Shown: positions 35,246 to 43,800 of the stretch, piece after piece
Layout of the letters: the number at the start of each line of letters is the position of its first letter
Position numbering within the stretch: position 1 is the stretch's first letter
Assembly (NCBI GenBank): GCA_902812345.1
Contig: CADDZM010000001.1
Coordinates: 27,127-91,126, forward strand
From: Chloroflexota bacterium
Lineage (GTDB): Bacteria > Chloroflexota > Chloroflexia > Chloroheliales > Chloroheliaceae
Length of the DNA stretch: 64,000 bases
Reading direction: 5' to 3'
The notes under the pieces: generated by a model
Database searches by the model: none
What the model was told of the DNA's origin: nothing
What the model saw: only the letters and a program-made list of their open reading frames with translations
Translations under genes and position numbers: made by a program

Positions 35246-36202
35246 ATGCCACGCGCACAAGGAAAAGACCTTTGTGAACTTTTTGGGTATGCCCCAGATG
35301 ATGATTCTGCTATTGCTAGAAAACAACGCGATAGCCAAATTTGCCCATTTATTGGAGGCATTTGTATAAAACACAGTCACCCACTTCCAGGTGGTAAAAT
35401 AGATATTTTTGGTTCTTGCAGTGTTGCAAATAAACCAAAAAAAGGAACATTAGAAGAAGTGGTTATTTGTCCTCAACGTCTTTATGCTAACAGATACGAG
35501 GTATTGCAAAGGGTTATTCTAGATGCTGTTGGTGAAGGAATTCCATTCTTCATGGCAGACGAATATAAGCAGTCGAAACGTTTAGACGCCCTTCCAAGTA
35601 ATTTTGTGGTACTACTTGGTAAAAATTCAAGTGCTGAAATTTCACTTTCAAAAAGGGATCCTATTACGAATAAGCTTATAAAACTAAATCTTGATTGGGT
35701 TTTTGCACAATTAGTAGATGGTATTTTAACTCAAATAATACCTTGTGAAGTTCAAAGTATTGATATTACGGGTAATTATCATGCAAACTGGAAAGCTTAT
35801 ATGACTGAAGCTTCCAGTATTCCAAATTCAAATCATGGATTGAATTGGGCAAATGTCTGGAAAAGATTAATCCCACAATTAATCTTGAAAGGTACAGTTG
35901 CTGCTAATTCAGAATTATGCAAAAGTGGCAGTTATTTTGTTCTCCCAGAAAGAGTGTACAATCAGTTTGAGAACTTAGTTGGGAAAGTTAATCCTGTAAA
36001 CCTTCCTGGACCAGGCGTACTAACAATAATGACCTATGAATTAGGACCGCTAGTTCCATTTGGTTCCATTCGATCATTAGTTCAAAAACGAACAATAAGG
36101 ATGTTATCTGCCGATTTTTCTATAGCCTTTTCTGCTGGTCACCGTTTGCCATTAGGTTCTCAACTTGACTCAAAAGTTTTAAGCGTACTGAATGCTCTAT
36201 AA
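35246..36202 (+). CDS. NotI-family type II restriction endonuclease
   Basis: 318 residues. From memory of NotI, several segments line up in order: a four-Cys metal site (C33 in CPF, C40, C58 in CSV, C75 in CPQR), ISLSK (132-136), LDW with Asp150, EVQS with Glu168/Gln170, IDITGNYHA (NotI: MDFHGSYKHA), and NVWKR. NotI uses a PD-(D/E)xQ-type active site (Asp, Glu, Gln) plus an iron-binding Cys4 module, and both appear preserved. It cuts DNA unless the partner methylase has acted. It is A+T-rich like the methyltransferase. Specificity for GCGGCCGC is likely but unproven. Confidence 0.85.
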   Translation: MPRAQGKDLCELFGYAPDDDSAIARKQRDSQICPFIGGICIKHSHPLPGGKIDIFGSCSVANKPKKGTLEEVVICPQRLYANRYEVLQRVILDAVGEGIPFFMADEYKQSKRLDALPSNFVVLLGKNSSAEISLSKRDPITNKLIKLNLDWVFAQLVDGILTQIIPCEVQSIDITGNYHANWKAYMTEASSIPNSNHGLNWANVWKRLIPQLILKGTVAANSELCKSGSYFVLPERVYNQFENLVGKVNPVNLPGPGVLTIMTYELGPLVPFGSIRSLVQKRTIRMLSADFSIAFSAGHRLPLGSQLDSKVLSVLNAL

Positions 36203-36432
36203 TTAATTTAAGCTCTGCAACCCTAAAATTTCCGAATCCGATGGCTATGCACCTTGATAGTTTTGCTTTCTAACCTCTCAGATTTGCAGTAGGCGAGCCA
36301 ACTGTGAAACAGACGGTTGTCCTCAGTTGCCTCGGAATTATTAATAACGGTTGTTTTTCCTGACATAAAAATGCACCCCACTTTTTCGAGGAGTGCCATT
36401 TGTCACATAGGGAAGCCACAAATAAATAAAAA

Positions 36433-36505
36433 TACGCCCGGCAAGGATCGAACTTGCGACCATCCGCTTAGAAGGCGGATGCTCTATCCACTGAGCTACG
36501 GGCGC
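36433..36505 (-). tRNA. tRNA-Arg (anticodon TCT)
   Basis: On the minus strand the gene begins GCGCCCGTAGCTCAG and folds as a 73-base cloverleaf. The acceptor stem is GCGCCCG/CGGGCGT (first pair a G-T wobble), the D-loop is standard, the anticodon arm is CCGCC-TTCTAAG-CGG with anticodon TCT, and the T-arm contains GTTCGATCC. The discriminator is A and CCA is not encoded. It reads AGA codons. Its 3' end faces the restriction-modification island. Confidence 0.95.
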
Positions 36506-36562
36506 TCTTTTCAGGCTAGATTATATCTTTTTACGCTTTATCTGGCAAGTGTGGTTTAACTT

Positions 36563-37156
36563 TTATCTCGCCAGTAAGGCCCGAATGCTGTAGCTCCCGG
36601 CCTGGCGCATCTTCTCGATGGTGACGTTCTCGTTGCCAAGCGAGGCGTGGACGCCCAGTCCGTCTATGATGCCGATTAGCGAGAGGGTCGCCATATCGGG
36701 GTCGAGCGAACGGAAGGTGCCCGACCGGATGCCGTCCTCGATAATTGAGCGGATGAGGTTGAACCAGCTTCCAAAGCGGACCTCGTTGAGGTGGCGCAGA
36801 TTGGGGTTATTGATGGCTTTTACCCAGAAGGTCAGCGAGATGTACCACTCGCGGCGGTCGTCCGGAGAGTCGGGCAGCGACAGGGCGATAACCCGGTCCA
36901 GCCTCCGCCAGGGATTGGCCGTTTCCTCCAGCACCTGGCGCATGCGTTCGCCGACCGAGCGCGAGGCCGAGCGCATTGCCGAAATTAAAACGTCCTCTTT
37001 GTTCTTGAAATAGTGGTTGACCGTCCCGGTGCTGCAATTGGCCCGCTGGGCGATGGCTTGCATGGTTGTGGTTTCGTAACCGTACTCCGCCAGGCACTCC
37101 TGGGCCGCCTTGATGACCGCCGCCCGGCGAATTGGTTCCATTCCTAGTTTAGGCAT
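36563..37156 (-). CDS. TetR-family transcriptional regulator
   Basis: 197 residues from the ATG at 37156, six bases after GGGAG; an upstream TTG lacks a ribosome site. The N-terminal helix-turn-helix is clear (about 29-53: TTMQAIAQRANCSTGTVNHY, then FKNKEDVL). The C-terminal ligand/dimer domain is variable (TetR_C). It lies 38 bases downstream of the PSD-like gene on the same strand, so it may regulate its own operon. Confidence 0.92.
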   Translation of the reverse strand: MPKLGMEPIRRAAVIKAAQECLAEYGYETTTMQAIAQRANCSTGTVNHYFKNKEDVLISAMRSASRSVGERMRQVLEETANPWRRLDRVIALSLPDSPDDRREWYISLTFWVKAINNPNLRHLNEVRFGSWFNLIRSIIEDGIRSGTFRSLDPDMATLSLIGIIDGLGVHASLGNENVTIEKMRQAGSYSIRALLAR

Positions 37157-37194
37157 CTCTCTACTCCCAAACTTTTTTAAATCAGCCAATTTAT

Positions 37195-37980
37195 TTAAGG
37201 TAAAGAGGTTCCAGCCGCACCCGGCTTAATCCGGCCTAACACGGTCATTCCAGCCTGGGTGTGCTGTCCGGCGCGGCATAAAATTTCGATGTTATCTTGC
37301 GGCAAATACAGCGTGGTCAGGAGAGCCGTCCCGAAACCGCGCACGCCCAACCGCTCTACCACCGGGAAACTTTGACCCGCTTCGGCGAAAAGCTCGACCG
37401 GTTCTTTCGAGGCCAGCGGCTGCGGCAGGCTTAATCTTTTGTATGGGTTCGAGCGGAAACTAAGCAGCAAACAGCGGCGGTCCCGGGTCTTGACGCCGAC
37501 CGTGGTCGCTTCATCCGATTTCTGGTGAATGTAGTCTATCTGGCCCGGCAGGGGGGTCCGCAGCACCGGCACGTCCAGCGGTTGGCTGGTAATCAAGAGG
37601 CGGTAGGCCGGTCCTTTAATAAAAAGCGGCTCGTCCTCGACCCGTTCGGTCCGTAAAATGGTGCCGTCAGCCGGGGCGTAGATATAATCCGAGGCGTTAC
37701 CCATTGGTTCGCGGTGCGGGTCGCGGTAGGAGTAAGCCGTCAGGGCGGCCGCTCCCAGCCCCAGTTTCGCCAGGCTGCCCAGCAGTCCGGCCACCCTGGC
37801 CGGGAGCGGGCGGCTTGAAAGCCAGCCGAAAAGCCCGGCCAGACCCAGCAAGCTGATTACCCTGGGCCAGCCTTCTTTGACGATACGCGGGCGGGGCAAC
37901 ACGGCGCTCACAAGTTCCGGGATGCTCTGTTTAAAGGAGATGCGCTCTATCTCTGTGTGATTCATGATCAAAGGCGACAC
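37195..37980 (-). CDS. Phosphatidylserine decarboxylase-like protein lacking the processing Ser and active-site His
   Basis: 261 residues with a hydrophobic stretch near 41-52 and 66-82. The PSD framework is recognisable: SYRDPHREP (84-92), YAPADG (101-106), LDVPVLRTPLPGQI (135-148), GVRGFGTALL...LYLP (212-226) and a CRAGQHTQAGMTVLGRI end. In active PSD the loop reads D-V-H-x-N-R; here it is LDVPVLR, so the His is Pro. The self-cleavage site FGS, whose Ser becomes the pyruvoyl group, is FGT (Thr218). It probably cannot form a pyruvoyl enzyme. The start is GTG 37980 or ATG 37965; neither has a clear ribosome site. Confidence 0.75.
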   Translation of the reverse strand: MSPLIMNHTEIERISFKQSIPELVSAVLPRPRIVKEGWPRVISLLGLAGLFGWLSSRPLPARVAGLLGSLAKLGLGAAALTAYSYRDPHREPMGNASDYIYAPADGTILRTERVEDEPLFIKGPAYRLLITSQPLDVPVLRTPLPGQIDYIHQKSDEATTVGVKTRDRRCLLLSFRSNPYKRLSLPQPLASKEPVELFAEAGQSFPVVERLGVRGFGTALLTTLYLPQDNIEILCRAGQHTQAGMTVLGRIKPGAAGTSLP

Positions 37981-38036
37981 TCACAAAGGCTCTCAATTAA
38001 GAATTTTAATCTGCAGCAAAACCCCAACTAAGTGCT

Positions 38037-38115
38037 TGTAAAGAATTAATTTGTTTAGATCTGAGGCAAAGAGTAAGCCATCGTCACCTCACGATTTTAC
38101 AAGTTAATTCTTTAC
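38037..38115. repeat. 13-base perfect inverted repeat
   Basis: TGTAAAGAATTAA (38037-38049) and its exact complement TTAATTCTTTACA (38103-38115), 53 bases apart. They are nested beside the longer imperfect pair to the right. Confidence 0.7.
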
Positions 38116-38120
38116 ACCAA

Positions 38121-38242
38121 CTAAGTACAACCGCTCACAAGTTCGTAGCAGGTTATTGCGGCCAGTTTGGGCTTAGAATTATTTACGGCTTAGTCAAAAG
38201 TCCATTTCTACCCACTGCGAATTTATGAGCAGTTGTACTAAG
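38121..38242. repeat. 25-base imperfect inverted repeat (21 of 25 match)
   Basis: The arm at 38121-38145 (begins CTAAGTACAACCGCTCA) and the arm at 38218-38242 (reverse complement begins CTTAGTACAACTGCTCA) differ at four positions. The 72 bases between show weaker further complementarity. It could be a miniature inverted-repeat element or a large hairpin in a transcript. Confidence 0.6.
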
Positions 38243-38266
38243 AGTTATGTTACAAGCTGTCGCACC

Positions 38267-38296
38267 TTGTTGTCAACCGAAACCCTATGCTATAAT
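38267..38296 (+). promoter_or_regulatory. Sigma-70-type promoter for the histidine kinase gene
   Basis: TTGTTG (38267-38272), an 18-base spacer and TATAAT (38291-38296) preceded by TGC, about 35 bases before the start codon. Confidence 0.65.
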
Positions 38297-38330
38297 TTTA
38301 CAATAATTAGCAGAAGGAGAAGTTTTATTT

Positions 38331-40145
38331 ATGTACTTCGCCGCCCCTGAACGTGATGGCTCGGACCCGGTTACTTCCACCGCTTTCCGCAGCGTCGCCG
38401 ATTATCTCACCCAGGATGCCAGCCGGATTCTTAACGAGTGGTGGGACGATATCAAAAAACAATCGCCTTCTTTCGCTGAACTCGAAAAAATGCGTAACCC
38501 GGTCCGCTACCACGAGCAAAGCCTGGAACTGATTATCAAAGCGTTGCAAGCCGACAGCCCTGCCGAACAGGCCGGACTGCGCGAGCAGGTCACGCGCATG
38601 GCCCGCGAGATGGCCGGAGAACGCCTCCGCCAGGGCTTTTTGCTCAAAGATATTTTGCTGTCGCTCTCGGTCTTCCGGGGCGCGGTCATTGATTCGGTTG
38701 GGCGCATGCTCACCGATAAACGCTGGCAGGCTGTCCCGATCAACGTCCTGCATATGGAAAAGCGCGTCAACGAGGCCATTGATATTCAAATTGCCTCGGT
38801 CGCCGAAGCTTATATGAACGCGCGGGACGCCATTATCCGCCACCGTGAGGAAATGCTGCGCTTCCACAACTATCAGCTTGTCAAGCTCAACGACCTGGCC
38901 GCCCGCATGGGCGAAAGCCTGCTGATTACCGAAGTTATGAACGCGGCGGCGGAAGCCCTTTGCGAAATGGCCGAGCTTTCCGCCGGGGCGGTGGCTATCA
39001 AAAATGAAAAAGGCTCTTCCCCGCTCGTCCACGCGGAGTACGGGCATATCGGGTGCAGCCCGGCCATTATCCAATGGCTCAACTCGCCGTTCTTCCAGGA
39101 ACTCAGCGAGGGGATTGTCACCAGCACTCGCCCCCTGATTGTTTCCAACACCGAGGAAGACACCCGCTTCAGCCCTGCCGTGGACTTTGGCGTGAAATCG
39201 CTCCTGTGTGTACCGTTGCGGACCGCCGACAAGGTTATCGGTGTCCTTTACGGCATTGACTACATCGCCCGCGATTTTTCGCCGCACGAGATAAACCTGA
39301 TTCTAACCTTTGCCAACCAGGCCGCTTTAGCTGTCGAGAACGCCCAGCTTTTCACCGAGAGCCAGCAGTCTTACGAGGAATTGCAGGAACTCGACAAGAT
39401 GAAGGACGAGTTTGTCTCGATAGCCAGCCACGAAATCCGCACGCCGCTGGCCCTGATTAAAGGCTACAGCAGCACCCTTTTGCGTTTCGACCTGAAACTC
39501 TCCGCCGAAAAGCAGCAGAAGTTTATTACCGGGATAGACGACGCCGCTAACCGGCTGGTTAATCTGATAAATAATTTGTTGAGCGTGTCCCGCATCGAGT
39601 CGGGCCGCTTCAAGATTAATCCTCAACCGGTCAACGTCCGCGAGGGCATCAAAAACGCGGTCGGCGGCTTCCAGGGCCAACTCGGCGACCACGAACTGGT
39701 TTTGAACTTGCCGAACGACGATATGCGGGCTCGTTGCAACCGCGACCAGTTCGAGCAGGTGCTGACCAACCTTATTTCAAACGCGATTAAATATTCGCCT
39801 TCGGGCGGCACGATTACGGTCACGGCAGCCCATGTGCCGGGCAAACCGGCTGATACTGCCGCCCCCGACCCGGTAGAAGGCGCGCCTGAGAAGGTCGAGT
39901 TGCGGGTGAGTGACCAGGGGACCGGCATCCCGCAGGAACACCTGACCCGGATTTTTGAAAAATTTTACCGGGTCGAGACTGGCCTGACCCGCAAGACCCA
40001 GGGGACCGGCCTCGGTCTCTATATTTGCAAGAGTATCGTCAATAGTTACGGCGGCGAAATCTGGGCCGAAAGCGGGCCAAACGAAGGCACCACTTTCGTC
40101 ATTCAGCTTCCGGTCTGGAAAGTTGACGCGGAGTCGGCCATCTAA
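38331..40145 (+). CDS. Soluble GAF-domain sensor histidine kinase
   Basis: 604 residues, no transmembrane helix. The N-terminal helical region (about 15-180) resembles RsbR/RsbT-type sensory bundles. The GAF domain is about 196-340 (LLCVPLRTADKVIGVLYGID). The HisKA H-box SIASHEIRTPL carries phospho-accepting His367. The ATPase domain has the N-box NLISNAIKYSP, G1 DQGTGIP, F-box EKFYRVE and G2 GTGLGLYICK. AAGGAG precedes the ATG. The lone receiver gene 250 bases downstream is its likely partner. The ligand of the GAF domain is unknown. Confidence 0.94.
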   Translation: MYFAAPERDGSDPVTSTAFRSVADYLTQDASRILNEWWDDIKKQSPSFAELEKMRNPVRYHEQSLELIIKALQADSPAEQAGLREQVTRMAREMAGERLRQGFLLKDILLSLSVFRGAVIDSVGRMLTDKRWQAVPINVLHMEKRVNEAIDIQIASVAEAYMNARDAIIRHREEMLRFHNYQLVKLNDLAARMGESLLITEVMNAAAEALCEMAELSAGAVAIKNEKGSSPLVHAEYGHIGCSPAIIQWLNSPFFQELSEGIVTSTRPLIVSNTEEDTRFSPAVDFGVKSLLCVPLRTADKVIGVLYGIDYIARDFSPHEINLILTFANQAALAVENAQLFTESQQSYEELQELDKMKDEFVSIASHEIRTPLALIKGYSSTLLRFDLKLSAEKQQKFITGIDDAANRLVNLINNLLSVSRIESGRFKINPQPVNVREGIKNAVGGFQGQLGDHELVLNLPNDDMRARCNRDQFEQVLTNLISNAIKYSPSGGTITVTAAHVPGKPADTAAPDPVEGAPEKVELRVSDQGTGIPQEHLTRIFEKFYRVETGLTRKTQGTGLGLYICKSIVNSYGGEIWAESGPNEGTTFVIQLPVWKVDAESAI

Positions 40146-40396
40146 CTTGAAGCTGGGCCGGGCTTTGTCTCAGGCGAAAACCGGGTTTAATTTTGTTAAA
40201 TTGTTGTTAGAAAATTCCACTCCCCACCCCGTTAATTGACGGTGTAGGGTACAATAGTGCTTATTCACGACTTTCGCTTCGAACCTGAAAAACCTTCAGG
40301 GTATGCGAAAATCAAGCGCACTATAAGTGTTTCAAGCGAATGTCCTATTATTGTAGTGTTTAACATTTCCCTATAGGGTAACGAGGAGATTGCATC

Positions 40397-40855
40397 ATGG
40401 CAGCCACTGGTGAGGTAACCGGGCGCAAAGTGCTGGTTATAGATGATGAACCAGGTATCATCGAAATTGTCGAAGCGAACCTGGAAGGCGACGGCTTTGA
40501 AGTGATTTCGGCCTCTAATGGCAAAGAGGGCCTGGAGAAAATTAAAAATGAGCAGCCGGAACTGGTTGTCCTGGACGTAATGATGCCTGAAATGGACGGC
40601 TGGGAAGTGCTGCGCAGCATCGAACAGGACGAGGCTACCGCCGGGTTGCCCGTAATCATGCTTACCGCCAAAGCCGCCGACGAGGACTACATTTTCGGCC
40701 TCGAAGAAGGCGCGGTCGAATATGTTACCAAGCCGTTCCTGCCTCAGGAACTGGTCAACCGGATAAAAATTACTCTGATGGTGCTGAACCCTCGCATGCG
40801 CGAAGAGCGGCGCAAGAACCTTATTAACAAGCGCAAACGCCTCATGGAGCAATAA
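40397..40855 (+). CDS. Single-domain response regulator
   Basis: 152 residues. One receiver domain (about 10-130) with the full active site: Asp16/Asp17, phospho-acceptor Asp60 (LDVMMPEMDGW), Thr90 and Lys112. No output domain; the end is a basic tail (RRKNLINKRKRLMEQ). GAGGAG lies eight bases before the ATG. It probably passes phosphate or binds a partner. The large cyclase gene begins 22 bases downstream and is the obvious candidate. Confidence 0.93.
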   Translation: MAATGEVTGRKVLVIDDEPGIIEIVEANLEGDGFEVISASNGKEGLEKIKNEQPELVVLDVMMPEMDGWEVLRSIEQDEATAGLPVIMLTAKAADEDYIFGLEEGAVEYVTKPFLPQELVNRIKITLMVLNPRMREERRKNLINKRKRLMEQ

Positions 40856-40877
40856 GAGACGTTCAACGAATTAAACA

Positions 40878-43800
40878 ATGATTATCTGTACCAACCTCGC
40901 CTGCCAATCTCAGAACCCGGATAGGTCGCATTATTGTGGTAAATGCGGCACGCATCTACCGCAGCCTTTAAGCGGTTCTAACCGGGAAGCCACCCAGTTT
41001 TGCCGTGCTTGCGGCGCCCGGCGCGAACGCTTCCCCACCGACCGCCGCATGTGTACGGTCCTCTTTGCCGATGTCCACGGCTTTACGGCTATGAGCGAAA
41101 TTCTCAACGATGTCGAAAAAGTTACCCAGGTTATGAACATGGTCTTTACCCGCCTGACCGAGAAAATTGTTGACCTGGGCGGCAGTATTGACAAGTATGC
41201 CGGGGATAACATCATGGCCCGCTTTGGCGCGCCCGTAGCCCACGAGGACGACCCTGAACGGGCGGTGCGGGCCGCGCTCGAAATGCAATCCGAACTCCGT
41301 AAAATTTCAGGCGAGTTACAGGCTACCTATGGCTTCGGCCTGGACATGCGTATCGGCCTTAATACCGGCGAGGTCAACGCGGCGGAAGTCGGCGGCGAAG
41401 TGCGCGGCATCAGCTATAAAACCTACACAATCATGGGGGACGTGGTTAACCTGGCCTCGCGCCTGGAACACGAGTCGCGGGTCGGACATGTGCTGGTCGG
41501 TGACCTCACCTATAAGCTCTCGGCTCACGCCTTTGACTTTATTGACCTTGGCCTGAAGCAAATCCGAGGCAAGCGCGAGCCGGTCCACTGTTACGAGGTG
41601 GTCGGGCCGAAGCGGGAGCGCGAGAAACGGCGCGGTCTGGCCGGGCGTGATTTACCGCTTATCGGGCGCGACCAGGAGTTATACGTCCTGTGGGAACGGC
41701 TGCAAAATGTCTTGCAGGGTCACGGGCAGGTCGTTTCGGTTGTAGGCGAGGCCGGGGTCGGCAAATCATCCTTGCTGCGAGAGTTCGAACGCCGCTTGCG
41801 GGCTTACGACCCTGACATCTGGTACTGGGACGGCGCGGCTTACTCCTATTCGTCGGGCCAGTATTTTAGCCTGGTGCGGACTCTTATCTTTAAATACTGC
41901 AAAATTAGCGACAACGAGGACGAAGCGGGAATTCGCCAGAAGCTTTTGGCGGCTATCCGCGACCTGCTGGGCGAACCGAACGACCCGGACGGCCCCGAGT
42001 TCGGCGAGAATGCTGCCCTGTTGGGCCAGGTGGCCGGCCTGACGCTGCCCAACCGCTTTATTGATGGGCTTGACCCCCAGAAGCGCAACACTTTGCTGGT
42101 CGAGGCTATCACCGACTTTATTCTCAGTAAGGCCGCACGCAACCCGCTTGTCCTGGTTTTAGATGACCTGCACTGGGGCGACAGCAACAGCCTTAATGTT
42201 GTTGACCGGATTATTACCCGCATCCTGACCGGGTCGGGCCAGGAAGTCTTTTTATTGCTGCTGCACCGGCCTGATTTTGCCCATACCTGGCCGGTGGTAG
42301 CCCAGTCCGGCGATAACTTTGAATATATACTGCTCGACCGCCTGCGCCCGGAGCAAATCGAGCCTCTGGTGCGCCAGTTCCTGGAAGAATGGCTCAAAGT
42401 GCAGGAGCCGGGGCGCGTCCGCAAACCTGAAAATGAATGGGAAAAAGTGCCGGAGCCGCTCATGCAAATCGTGGAGCGGGCCGGGGGTAACGCTTTCTTT
42501 ACCGAGGAAATACTTAAACGGCTGCTGGAAGACGGCTATATCATGCCGGATGAAAGCCTGGAAAGCGGCTGGCGCATCGTTAAAGACCTGGAGGCCTTCC
42601 GCCCGCCCGAAACCCTGCAAGAAATTCTGCTGTCCCGGGTGGATAACCTTCCTTTGTTCGACCGGCGGGTCTTGCAGGTAGCCTCTGTGGTCGGCAACCG
42701 TTTTGAAAAGCGCATCCTCACCGCCCTGAACGAATTTCGCCAGGAAGAAGCCGAAGTGGACCAGGCTATCGGAAACCTGGAAGTTAAAGACCTGATAACC
42801 GGCAAGCGCAACGAGACCGCCGATGTTGAATACGTCTTCCGGCATTATCTGACCCGTGATGTGGCTTACAACAATCTGCTGGGGGTGGAACGCAGCAAGT
42901 ATCACGGGGAAGTAGCCCAGGTTATAGAACGCTTCAAGGCCGACCGCCTTCATGACTATACCGTGCTTGATGACCTGGCTTACCACTACGAGCACAGCGA
43001 TTTTGAGGAAAAGGCCGTCTACTATCTGATACTGGCCGGCGATATGCGCCAGAGCCTCTTCCGTAACGATGAGGCGCTCAAGGCTTACTACCAGGCCCAG
43101 GAAATTTTGCTGGGGCCGGAATTTAAGGATAAGCCGGATACTACGAACCGGTTGGTCAGGATTGATACTCATATCGGTGACATTCTGAGCCTGAAAGAAG
43201 CCTATCAGGAAGCGATCACCCATTACCGGTCGGCCCTGGCCCGTTGCGACGAACCGCTGTCGCGGGTGGCTATCGGGGCCAAGCTTATCGGCAGCCTGGT
43301 GAAGATGGGCAGTTACGAGCAGGCTTTGCAGGCTTTCGAGGATGCCCGGCATGAGTTGGCCCGCCAACCGGACGGCGTTTTTGAGGAAGAACCTAAAGCT
43401 CAACACCTGCGGGCCAAACTTTTGACCGAAATCGGCTGGATTTATTACCTGCAAGGCCGTTACGAGGAAGCCGAGGCGACTTACAATGACAGCCTGGAGC
43501 TTTTGGAAAAGGCCGACCCGTCGAACCCGGAGTTGCAAGTTGACCAGAGTCGGGCTTATAGCGGTCTGGCGAATGTATTTGTGGACCGGGGCGAGTTTGG
43601 TTCCTCTGAAGAATGTCTGCAAAAGGCGGCTCTATTGCAGCAACAGACCGGCAAGCTAGATGCCCTGGGCCGGACTTATAACCTGCTGGGCTTAATTGCT
43701 GTGCTCCGCGGCGACCTTGTAAAAGGCGATAACTACTGGAAGCTCGCCCGCGAAAACGCTCAGCGCGCCGGAGATCTGGAACTGGCCTCGGCTATCCTGG

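Larger units (their letters stand above)
37981..38330. other. Intergenic region with nested inverted repeats
   Basis: 350 bases without a gene between divergent genes. It contains the two inverted-repeat sets listed below, a direct repeat CCAACTAAGT (38025-38034 and 38118-38127) and the promoter of the histidine kinase gene. No open reading frame or transposase remnant. Confidence 0.6.

Noticed and set aside
36317..36559. 80-codon plus-strand frame across the tRNA region
   Set aside because: Its middle (DRTCDHPLRRRMLYPLSYGR) is the well-known antisense translation of a tRNA gene. The tRNA-Arg on the minus strand explains it.
38325..39287. 320-codon open frame opposite the histidine kinase
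   Set aside because: Antisense to the GAF and N-terminal regions of the kinase; a composition shadow.
42252..43622. 456-codon open frame opposite the cyclase/TPR gene
   Set aside because: It is a shadow of the TPR array in the other strand, with no ribosome site and no domain.
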